Assembly: GCF_006980715.1 (NCBI RefSeq) | Contig: NZ_SBHN01000019.1 | Span: 50,496 to 114,495, forward strand | Length of the DNA: 64,000 bases | Direction of reading: 5' to 3' | Source: Telmatospirillum sp. J64-1 | GTDB lineage: Bacteria > Pseudomonadota > Alphaproteobacteria > Rhodospirillales > Magnetospirillaceae | Shown: in pieces, positions 58,410 through 64,000 of the stretch | Position numbering within the stretch: position 1 is the stretch's first letter | Layout of the letters: each line of letters starts with the position of its first letter | Position numbers and translations under genes: made by a program | The notes under the pieces: generated by a model | The model's input: the letters and a program-made list of their open reading frames with translations, nothing else | Told to the model about the DNA's origin: nothing | Database searches by the model: none

Positions 58410-59513
58410 TCACGCCCCGACGGCCACCCGCATCCGCCGCCGTCCCCAATCGCCGGGCGCGGCATCGAAAATTCCGGGCAAGGGCGTGCCGCAATCGCGG
58501 CAATGCCCCTCTTCGGTCAGGTTCCAGGCCGAAAGCTCATACCAGTCGCGGCCAATGAGCAGGGCGCCACATCCGTGACACCATGTGCTGCCGCCTTCTG
58601 GGTCGGACACGTTTCCCGTGTAGACATGCCTTAAGCCATTGCGCTTTGCGATGGCGCGCGCGTTCCGGAGTGTAGAGGATGGTGTAGCTTGTTTGTCCAG
58701 CATCTTCCAGTCGGGGTGGAAGGCTGTGAAATGGAGTGGTACGTCGGGGCCGAGATGCTCCATGATCCACGCGGTCATGGCTTCGATCTCGGCCGGCGAA
58801 TCGTTTTCGCCGGGAATGAGAAGTGTCGTGATCTCCAGCCATGCCTGCGTCTCGTGCTTGATATAATCCAGGGTCTCGAGGATCGGACCCAGGCTGGCCG
58901 TGCACAGTTTCTTGTAGAAGCCCTCGGTGAACCCCTTCAGGTCCACATTGGCCGCATCGATATTGGCGAAGAAGTCCTCACGCGCCTGGGGCGCGAAATA
59001 CCCTGCCGTCACCGCCACCGTCTTCACGTTCCGCGCATGGCAAGCCTTGGCCACGTCGGCAGCGTATTCGAGAAATATTACTGGATCGTTATAGGTGAAG
59101 GCCACGGACCGGCATCCCGACCGGACGGCGGCATCGGCGATGGCTTCGGGCATGGCGAGGTCGGTCAGGCGGTCGAATTCGCGGGCCTTCGAGATATCCC
59201 AGTTCTGGCAGAACTTGCAGGTCAGATTGCAACCGGCGGTGCCGAAGGACAGGACCGGACTGCCCGGCAGGAAATGGTTCAGCGGCTTCTTCTCGATGGG
59301 ATCGACGCAGAAGCCCGAAGAGCGACCATAGCTGGTCAGCACCACCTGATCGTCCTGGCGCGCCCGCACGAAGCATAGGCCGCGCTGGCCTTCATGCAGC
59401 TTGCAGAAACGCGGACAGACATCGCATTGCAGCCGTCCGTCCTCCAGGCGGTGCCAATGACGGCCGGGAACGGTATCGGCGAAGCGTTCGGGAGGGAAGC
59501 TCTGGGCTGCCAT
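58410..59513 (-). CDS. amrS: AmmeMemoRadiSam system radical SAM enzyme
   Basis: 367 residues. The radical SAM cluster motif CX3CX2C is in GTAGCNLTCKFCQNWDISK. Extra cysteines lie at the N-terminus (LQCDVCPRFCKLHEGQRGLC) and at the C-terminus (CHGCG and CRDCG, probable zinc or Fe-S sites), as in this family. SVAFTYNDPVIFLEYAADVA and VDLKGFTEGFYKKLC complete the match to the PflA-like AmrS proteins. The family is defined by co-occurrence with the MEMO and AMMECR1 proteins encoded immediately upstream in the opposite direction. Its substrate is not established. Confidence 0.92.
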   Translation of the reverse strand: MAAQSFPPERFADTVPGRHWHRLEDGRLQCDVCPRFCKLHEGQRGLCFVRARQDDQVVLTSYGRSSGFCVDPIEKKPLNHFLPGSPVLSFGTAGCNLTCKFCQNWDISKAREFDRLTDLAMPEAIADAAVRSGCRSVAFTYNDPVIFLEYAADVAKACHARNVKTVAVTAGYFAPQAREDFFANIDAANVDLKGFTEGFYKKLCTASLGPILETLDYIKHETQAWLEITTLLIPGENDSPAEIEAMTAWIMEHLGPDVPLHFTAFHPDWKMLDKQATPSSTLRNARAIAKRNGLRHVYTGNVSDPEGGSTWCHGCGALLIGRDWYELSAWNLTEEGHCRDCGTPLPGIFDAAPGDWGRRRMRVAVGA

Positions 59514-59655
59514 GGGTTTCTTCCTCGTGCTCTTCCTTTCCTGGACGCGCCGCTATATAGCCCCGGCGGGGCGCTGCGAAAGATGGGTGCCCCGCTTGCG
59601 TGGCGGTGCCGGACATTCTTTATTTCCACCAGGAAATTGCTTGGAGGATCTTGTC

Positions 59656-60456
59656 ATGGCCGCGCTTCGACATGCCGCCGTTGCCGGGCTCTTCTATCCC
59701 GCCGAGCCGGACGAACTGGCCGCCGAGATTGCCCGGCACCTCTCCTCCGTCCCGGAAACCGATGCCCCGCTGCCCAAGGCCATCATCGCCCCCCATGCCG
59801 GCTATGTCTATTCCGGCCCGGTGGCGGCGCAAGCCTATGCCCGGCTGAAGCCCGCACGCGCCACCATCCGCCGCGTGGTTCTGCTGGGGCCGAGCCATCG
59901 CGTCGGCTTCCGCGGCCTCGCCCTGTCCTCGGCCGAGGCCTATGACTCGCCCCTGGGGCCGGTCAGGATCGACCGCGACGCCCAGGCAAGGCTGGAAGAA
60001 TTGCCGGGCGTGAGCGTGCTGGACGCCGCCCATGCCCAGGAACACAGCCTGGAGGTCCACCTGCCCTTCCTGCAACAGGTCCTGGGGGACTTCGCGCTCG
60101 TTCCCGTGGTCGTCGGCGATGCCGGACCGCAGCAGATCGCGGCGGTCCTGGAAACCCTTTGGGGCGGGCCGGAAACCTTGCTGGTCATCAGTTCCGACCT
60201 CAGCCATTTCCTCGACCACGGCACCGCCCGGGAACTCGATTCCCGCACGGCCCGCGCCATCGAAACGCTGGACGGCGCGGCCATCACCTATGACCAGGCC
60301 TGTGGACGGCGTCCGCTGCAAGGGCTCCTCGCCGCCGCCAAGGCCCGCCGGATGCGGGTCGAACGGCTGGATCTGCGCAATTCCGGCGACACGGCGGGCG
60401 GGCGCGACCGCGTCGTCGGCTACGGCTCCTGGGCTTTTTACGAGAACAGGGAATGA
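59656..60456 (+). CDS. amrB: AmmeMemoRadiSam system protein B (MEMO1 family)
   Basis: 266 residues from the ATG at 59656, preceded by TTGGAGGATC. Conserved MEMO sequence: AVAGLFYPAEPDELAAEI, IIAPHAGYVYSGPVAAQAY, LLGPSHRVGF, EHSLEVHLPFLQ, ISSDLSHFLDHGTA and YDQACGRRPLQGLL. The metal-binding set known from human MEMO1 (two His and one Cys) is retained in PHAG, EHSLEVH/SDLSH and QACG. The fold is that of LigB-type dioxygenases. The function in bacteria is unknown. It overlaps amrA by four bases. Confidence 0.94.
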   Translation: MAALRHAAVAGLFYPAEPDELAAEIARHLSSVPETDAPLPKAIIAPHAGYVYSGPVAAQAYARLKPARATIRRVVLLGPSHRVGFRGLALSSAEAYDSPLGPVRIDRDAQARLEELPGVSVLDAAHAQEHSLEVHLPFLQQVLGDFALVPVVVGDAGPQQIAAVLETLWGGPETLLVISSDLSHFLDHGTARELDSRTARAIETLDGAAITYDQACGRRPLQGLLAAAKARRMRVERLDLRNSGDTAGGRDRVVGYGSWAFYENRE

Positions 60457-61040
60457 CCAGCCCCGAAACCGCCCTGGCCGATTTCGCCCAGACGCATGGC
60501 AGGACCATGCTCGACCTCGCTTGGCGTTCGCTTCGCCATGGGCTGGAGACCGGCACGCCCCTGCCCGCCGATCAGGCTGCCTGCCCGCCCGCCTTGACCG
60601 GGCAGCAGGGCGCCTGCTTCGTCACATTGAAGCACCGGGATGAATTGCGCGGCTGCATCGGCTCGGCCCAGGCATGGCGGAGCTGGGCCGAGGATGTCTG
60701 CGCCAACGCCTTCCAGGCCGCCTTCCGCGATCCCCGCTTCCCGCCCTTGCGCGCGGCGGAAACGGAACATCTCCGCCTGTCGGTGTCACTGCTTTCGGCC
60801 CCCGAGGCCATGACCTTCGACAGCGAGGCCAGTCTGCTGGCGCAATTGCGCCCCGGCATCGACGGCCTGATCATCGAAGACGGCCGCGACCGCGCCCTCT
60901 TCCTTCCCTCGGTCTGGGAAAGCCTGCCCGACCCGCAGGACTTCCTCGACCATCTCCGCGACAAGGCCGGGCTTCACCCCCGGCATTGGTCGCCACGCTT
61001 CCGGGCACAGCGTTTCGTTTCGGTGGAGGTGAAGGAGTAG
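60453..61040 (+). CDS. amrA: AmmeMemoRadiSam system protein A (AMMECR1 family)
   Basis: 195 residues with the AMMECR1 signature CFVTLKHRDELRGCIGS and the downstream NAFQAAFRDPRFPPLRAAE, LRLSVSLLSAPEAM and DGLIIEDGRDRALFLPSVWE. The family is of unknown function and occurs in bacteria, archaea and eukaryotes. It is translationally coupled to the MEMO gene and completes the three-component system. The coding sequence is intact, although a Mu-like prophage begins within about 20-50 bp of its stop. Confidence 0.94.
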   Translation: MTSPETALADFAQTHGRTMLDLAWRSLRHGLETGTPLPADQAACPPALTGQQGACFVTLKHRDELRGCIGSAQAWRSWAEDVCANAFQAAFRDPRFPPLRAAETEHLRLSVSLLSAPEAMTFDSEASLLAQLRPGIDGLIIEDGRDRALFLPSVWESLPDPQDFLDHLRDKAGLHPRHWSPRFRAQRFVSVEVKE

Positions 61041-61061
61041 CGGCAAGGATCGCGGCGGCGG

Positions 61062-61247
61062 TTTTGGACCGCCCCGCTGTGGGGAGGTGATCATTTCTGG
61101 AATCACGGGGAAGGGCCTGGAATAGGCCGAGAGGCGCAGAAAGGCTGACGTTTCGGGCGTTAGTAGGGCGGCAGCCTTTTGGACGAGAAATGCGCAAAAA
61201 TGGGCTAGGCGGTGAGCGCTTTTGGACAGGGAATGAGCGGAAAGGAG
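61062..61247 (+). repeat. Mu-type transposase-binding repeats at the prophage left end
   Basis: TTTTGGAC occurs at 61062-61069, 61177-61184 and 61220-61227, all in the same direction. The second and third copies continue with a shared tail (AAATGCGCAAAA and GAATGAGCGGAAAG). The second resembles a Mu right-end site in order (TTT, ACGA, AAATGCG, AAAA). Start-to-start spacings are 115 and 43 bp. The first copy matches only in the core and some later bases. A weaker tail-like copy is near 61131. Confidence 0.65.
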
Positions 61248-61292
61248 CGGCGCGTGACCTGATTGGTCAAACGCCGCTTTTCGTTTGCAGCG

Positions 61293-61655
61293 TCATGCTT
61301 TCTCAAAGATCGATGCCTGTATCTTCTGCCAGGTCTTCATATCAGTAGTGGCCATGAACTTCCGACCATTTTTCAGGCTTGCCGCGAAACAGACTTCCTT
61401 ACTGCGTCCGCCGAGAAGAGCACCGCCCAGAGCACCAATTGGTCCTAAAGCGATTGCACCTACGGCAGCCCACCCCAGAGTCCCTGCTACTTTTTTCTTG
61501 TTTTCTTCAGTCAGCATTTCAGCCTGTTGAAAATCCCTTAAAGCAAAGGTTTCCCCCTTAACCGGATGGGAAACTGTGTATTTTGTGAACACACCGAAGC
61601 TTCCGCTCCAAGTGCCTTTTTCCAGATCCCCTGCCAAAACTTTAATGCTCGACAT
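61293..61655 (-). CDS. Small phage-encoded protein with glycine-rich hydrophobic segment, function unknown
   Basis: 120 residues. A soluble strand-rich N-terminal part (MSSIKVLAGDLEKGTWSGSF) is followed by a helix (QQAEMLTEENKKKV) and a Gly/Ala-rich hydrophobic stretch (LGWAAVGAIALGPIGALGGALLGG) that looks like a glycine-zipper membrane segment. A short C-terminal part (FMATTDMKTWQKIQASIF) closes it. It lies between the prophage end and the repressor gene, downstream of the repressor on the same strand, so it is probably expressed in the lysogen (a moron-type gene, inference). Base composition is lower in GC than the host. Confidence 0.72.
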   Translation of the reverse strand: MSSIKVLAGDLEKGTWSGSFGVFTKYTVSHPVKGETFALRDFQQAEMLTEENKKKVAGTLGWAAVGAIALGPIGALGGALLGGRSKEVCFAASLKNGRKFMATTDMKTWQKIQASIFEKA

Positions 61656-61670
61656 TTTTTACTCCTGCTT

Positions 61671-62453
61671 TTAACGGATCAGGCCTCCGTGCCAAACTAC
61701 CTGTCCTATTACACGTAATTGTCCCGCCAAATGTGGTGGCAATTCTTCAGGTTCATAGCGTGGATTGTCAGACTTGACGAGGAGCGTTCCATCAAGTCGA
61801 CGTTGAACCCGCTTAACAATCAGGTCTCCGTTGACGCTAAGCGCGTAAATCGCATTGTCTTTAATGCGCGGCTCTTGGGTATTCACAAGAAGAAGATCAC
61901 CATCAGAAATGGTTTCTTCCATGCTGTCTCCCATTGCTTCTATTAGAAGCAAGTAAGATGGGTTTACCCGTAATTGGCGTCGCACCCACTCAGCCTTAAA
62001 GGCCAAATGATCAACAACCTGTTCAGAATGAATAACGGCTCCATGTCCAGCTGACGCCCGGACATCATATCGGGGAACCAAAACATATTCGTCGCCTAGA
62101 TCACTTGCCGACTTGTAGGTAACGATCCCTGAGTTCTGCTCTCGCTCAGACACCTTTACGCCAAGCTGCCCTTCCGCAAGAGGTTGCGCATCTGGCGCCC
62201 CTCGGCCTGTCGCAATCCAATCGAGACTGAATCCCGCCGCCTGGGCTAACCGCGCGACCACAGAAAAGGGCGCGTCAGTCTTCCCCTGCGCATAACGAGT
62301 CAGCATATCTTCTGACTTACCCGCGATCTCTGCCGCATTTTTGCGGCTTCCCACCTGGGCCATAACCAGCTCCAGTCTGGTTCCGACTTCTCTTGAAGAA
62401 GTTGGAACTGCCGCGTCTTCAGGACGTGGCTGTTCCGAGTTCCCGTAAGCCAT
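61671..62453 (-). CDS. Phage repressor, S24 (LexA/cI-like) self-cleaving family
   Basis: 260 residues. The N-terminal helix-turn-helix (about 25-80) has RLELVMAQVGSRKNAAEIAG and LARLAQAAGFSLDWIATGRG. The C-terminal S24 peptidase domain has a probable Ala-Gly cleavage site in VRASAGHGAVI, the nucleophile Ser in AMGDSMEETISDGDLLLVN and the base Lys in LIVKRVQRR. It should maintain lysogeny by blocking the rightward early promoter, and is likely inactivated by RecA-stimulated cleavage after DNA damage. This is a LexA-type repressor rather than the ClpX-sensitive c repressor of Mu itself. Divergent from ner across a 169-bp operator region. Confidence 0.9.
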   Translation of the reverse strand: MAYGNSEQPRPEDAAVPTSSREVGTRLELVMAQVGSRKNAAEIAGKSEDMLTRYAQGKTDAPFSVVARLAQAAGFSLDWIATGRGAPDAQPLAEGQLGVKVSEREQNSGIVTYKSASDLGDEYVLVPRYDVRASAGHGAVIHSEQVVDHLAFKAEWVRRQLRVNPSYLLLIEAMGDSMEETISDGDLLLVNTQEPRIKDNAIYALSVNGDLIVKRVQRRLDGTLLVKSDNPRYEPEELPPHLAGQLRVIGQVVWHGGLIR

Positions 62454-62511
62454 TGATACTCCGCATTTTTACGGCAATGCGCGTATAAGCGGGTCGCGTT
62501 CCATCTCGGAA

Positions 62512-62547
62512 CCGCAGATATGCGTTGACAACGACCGCAGATATGCG
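62512..62547. promoter_or_regulatory. Tandem operator repeats in the prophage switch region
   Basis: CCGCAGATATGCG occurs twice in direct orientation (62512-62524 and 62535-62547), 23 bp apart. Each has inverted CGCA/TGCG arms. They flank the -35 box and fill the -35/-10 spacer of the early promoter, so they are probable binding sites for the repressor or Ner. Confidence 0.7.
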
Positions 62548-62554
62548 ACATGTT
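62525..62554 (+). promoter_or_regulatory. Early rightward promoter of the prophage
   Basis: TTGACA (62525-62530) and CATGTT (62549-62554) with an 18-bp spacer, between the repressor and ner. The second operator repeat lies inside the spacer. Confidence 0.6.
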
Positions 62555-62589
62555 CAATAAACAAGATCAACGTAACCACCCCGAAAAAA

Positions 62590-62607
62590 CCGGCCCTGCC
62601 AGGCCGG
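62590..62607 (+). promoter_or_regulatory. Short hairpin in the ner leader
   Basis: CCGGCC, a 6-nt loop and GGCCGG, 15 nt before the ner start codon and just upstream of its AGGAGG. It could tune translation or be incidental. No T tract follows, so it is not a terminator. Confidence 0.35.
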
Positions 62608-62622
62608 CTATCAGGAGGACAG

Positions 62623-62934
62623 ATGACCAAGCGCGCACGCGCCAGGGACATGCATCCCGAAGACATCAAGGCCGAACTGCGCAAGCGCGGTGGGTCCTTG
62701 AAGTCTCTGTCCGAAAGCTGGGGGTACAGGTCGCGAGCCGTGATCAGCATCGCCCTGCGCCAGCCTTGGCCAGATGTCGAGGCCAAGATTGCGGAAACGC
62801 TGGGTAAGCATCCCGCTGAGGTTTGGCCTGACAGATACAACCCTGACGGCACGCCCAAGAAAGGTCGCCCGTCCAAGGCCAATCGTAACACCCAAAAGGG
62901 CCAGAGCAATATGCAACTCCGCGAGGCCGCATAA
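62623..62934 (+). CDS. ner: Ner/Nlp-like phage DNA-binding regulator
   Basis: 103 residues with AGGAGG upstream. MHPEDIKAELRKRGGSLKSL, ESWGYRSRAVISIALRQPWP and IAETLGKHPAEVWPDRYN are the Nlp/Ner helix-turn-helix pattern. A basic tail (PKKGRPSKANRN) follows. In Mu, Ner is the negative regulator of early transcription encoded opposite the repressor, exactly this position. It is the first gene of the rightward early operon. Confidence 0.92.
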   Translation: MTKRARARDMHPEDIKAELRKRGGSLKSLSESWGYRSRAVISIALRQPWPDVEAKIAETLGKHPAEVWPDRYNPDGTPKKGRPSKANRNTQKGQSNMQLREAA

Positions 62935-62936
62935 CC

Positions 62937-63311
62937 ATGGCCGGCTGGGATGCATATTACGCAGCCCTGCATTCGGCGCTGATCAAGCGCCGTGAAGCGC
63001 TGGGCCTGACCCAGGACGCCCTGGCGGCACGGTTGGGGTGGTCGCGGCGCAAGCTGCAGCGCATAGAGGCCGAGGGGCAGGTCTGCACGGCGCCTGAACT
63101 GTTCCAGTGGGCTGCGATGCTGGGTGTGACAGTCAACTTTGCGCCAGATGTGGCGCTTTGCACCCTGACTACCCCCCGTCCGGCCCTGAGCGCAGAGGCC
63201 AAGGCCGAGCGCGAAGCGGCCACCCGCAAACGCATTGAGGAGCGCCGCCAGCGCATGGCGGCGGCCAGAGGCTTGGCGTCACATCTGACGCCTGCGGCGG
63301 GTGGCCAATGA
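62937..63311 (+). CDS. XRE-family helix-turn-helix protein
   Basis: 124 residues, starting 2 bp after ner. The HTH is ALGLTQDALAARLGWSRRKLQRIEAEG (about 20-47). After it, a short linker and a highly charged C-terminal helix (AEAKAEREAATRKRIEERRQRM) follow. Probable early phage regulator. Not a known Mu protein. Confidence 0.8.
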   Translation: MAGWDAYYAALHSALIKRREALGLTQDALAARLGWSRRKLQRIEAEGQVCTAPELFQWAAMLGVTVNFAPDVALCTLTTPRPALSAEAKAEREAATRKRIEERRQRMAAARGLASHLTPAAGGQ

Positions 63312-63433
63312 ATACCGTCATTTTCTCCCCCTGGGCCAGTTGGCCTGGGCTCCTGGCCGGGCGCATCAGCGCGCAAAACGGTGCGTCCGGCCCTTTTTCC
63401 TCCTCCATCAAGAAGCAGAAAGCGGAGGGATTG

Positions 63434-63925
63434 ATGACCACGAAGAAGGGACGGCGCCGGGCGGAAGACCCGCGCCAGATGGCCTTTCTGGATCTGCTTG
63501 GCAGCCAGGAAGACCTGATCGAAGTGCCTGTTCCGCCGGATCTGGAACCCGGTGCCCTGGATTACGACCAGCGCCTGCGCGCCCTGTTGAACAAGGCGAT
63601 CAAGGCTTGCCCTTTTGACCGCGAGCAGATCGCGGCGCTGGTGTCCAGCCTTGTCGGCCGCGAGATCACCAAGGCGCAGATCGACAGCTGGACCGGTGCT
63701 ACGCGGGCCAACCGTTTTCCGGCCGAGTTGATCCCCGCCATGTGTCAGGCCCTGGGCAACACGATCCTGCTATCCGGCCTGGCCGAGGCCAGCGGCTGTC
63801 GCCTGATCGAAGGCCGCGAACTGCAGTTCGCCCGACTTGGCCAGCTCTTCCTTGTGCTGCGACAGGCCGATGCCGAGGCGCAGCGCCTGGTCGCCGAACT
63901 GCCGCTGTTCGGAGGTGCGGCATGA
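63434..63925 (+). CDS. Phage early protein of unknown function
   Basis: 163 residues from the ATG at 63434, which has a clear GGAGGG five bases upstream. The same frame is open back to an ATG at 63308 that overlaps the previous stop, giving 205 residues, so a longer translationally coupled form is possible. It contains DPRQMAFLDLLGSQEDLIEVPVPP, then LNKAIKACPFDREQIAALVSSLVGREITKAQIDSW and RFPAELIPAMCQALGNTILL. That C-terminal pattern suggests an HTH-like or small helical domain, and similar proteins occur in early regions of transposable phages upstream of the transposase. No function assigned. Confidence 0.75.
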   Translation: MTTKKGRRRAEDPRQMAFLDLLGSQEDLIEVPVPPDLEPGALDYDQRLRALLNKAIKACPFDREQIAALVSSLVGREITKAQIDSWTGATRANRFPAELIPAMCQALGNTILLSGLAEASGCRLIEGRELQFARLGQLFLVLRQADAEAQRLVAELPLFGGAA

Positions 63926-64000
63926 TCAAGAGTTTCGCGCTAGGCAATCGAGTGCCACCCGCCACACATGGGTCCAATCCGGAGGGAGAACCTCGTCCGG
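63922..64000 (+). CDS. Start of the next phage gene (partial, runs off the right edge)
   Basis: An ATG at 63922 overlaps the preceding stop (ATGA) and opens a frame to the window edge: MIKSFALGNRVPPATHGSN. By position it is expected to be the Mu A-like transposase or a small early gene before it, but the 26 visible residues do not show which. Confidence 0.55.
   Translation, partial: MIKSFALGNRVPPATHGSNPEGEPRP

Larger units (their letters stand above)
61050..64000 (+). mobile_element. Mu-like transposable prophage, left end (continues past the window)
   Basis: From just after amrA the content changes to phage genes in Mu order: leftward repressor, rightward Ner, then early genes. Three TTTTGGAC-bearing repeats lie at 61062, 61177 and 61220, with spacing close to that of the L1-L2-L3 transposase sites of Mu. 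The exact end is uncertain within about 61045-61090, and neither the right end nor the target duplication is in the window. Confidence 0.8.

Overview
The window is high-GC chromosomal DNA from an alphaproteobacterium, most likely Rhodospirillales (Magnetospirillum-like; the genus is inference). Supporting signs are a GAAC-N7-GAAC LexA operator in front of umuDC, which is the alphaproteobacterial SOS box, the gene run lptF-lptD-surA-pdxA-rsmA, and a fused GH17/GT2 glucan synthase. Almost all of the window is ordinary core genome. Two short stretches differ: a low-GC single-gene insert beside tRNA-Ser (about 30.25-31.98 kb) and the left end of a Mu-like prophage (from about 61.05 kb to the window edge).

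Layout. 1-8 kb, minus strand: tex, an orphan periplasmic binding protein, tamA and a truncated tamB (outer-membrane assembly). 8.4-12.5 kb: the glucan synthase, a PRC-barrel periplasmic protein with Gln/Pro repeats, and two small tail-anchored proteins. 12.6-15.0 kb: a two-gene [NiFe] hydrogenase that looks like the H2-sensing (HupUV/HoxBC) type. 15.0-25.9 kb: a Kef antiporter preceded by a DnaA-box cluster, then an aminotransferase, gamma-glutamyltransferase, M48 protease, DsbA-like protein, YdjM-like protein, a GH2-like hydrolase and a SIMPL protein. 26-30 kb: a small orphan protein, umuDC, tautomerase, SDR and LysR. 30.2-32.1 kb: the low-GC insert and tRNA-Ser(GCT). 32.2-36.3 kb: PAP2, a dual-specificity phosphatase, a hybrid histidine kinase, GNAT and SRPBCC proteins. 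36.4-41.1 kb: gatCAB, ruvX, a cyclic-nucleotide-binding protein and cytochrome c. 41.2-47.7 kb: AEC transporter, class III CoA-transferase, Sua5/TsaC, FAD-linked dehydrogenase and acyl-CoA dehydrogenase. 47.7-54.2 kb: the outer-membrane biogenesis run lptF-lptD-surA-pdxA-rsmA. 54.2-58.3 kb: two tandem M17 aminopeptidases and a flippase-like membrane protein. 58.4-61.0 kb: the complete AmmeMemoRadiSam triad (radical SAM enzyme, MEMO and AMMECR1 proteins). 61.05-64 kb: Mu-like prophage left end with repressor, Ner, an HTH protein and early genes.

The envelope genes form the functional core: TamAB, LptF/LptD/SurA, the M48 protease and the DsbA-like protein all serve outer-membrane protein or LPS assembly. 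The most interesting items are the low-GC membrane protein inserted beside tRNA-Ser with a decayed tRNA 3' end at its far side, the apparently leaderless SOS-controlled umuDC transcript, the orphan H2-sensor-like hydrogenase, the AmmeMemoRadiSam triad with a prophage landing within about 20 bp of its last gene, and the Mu-type transposase-site layout at the prophage end.
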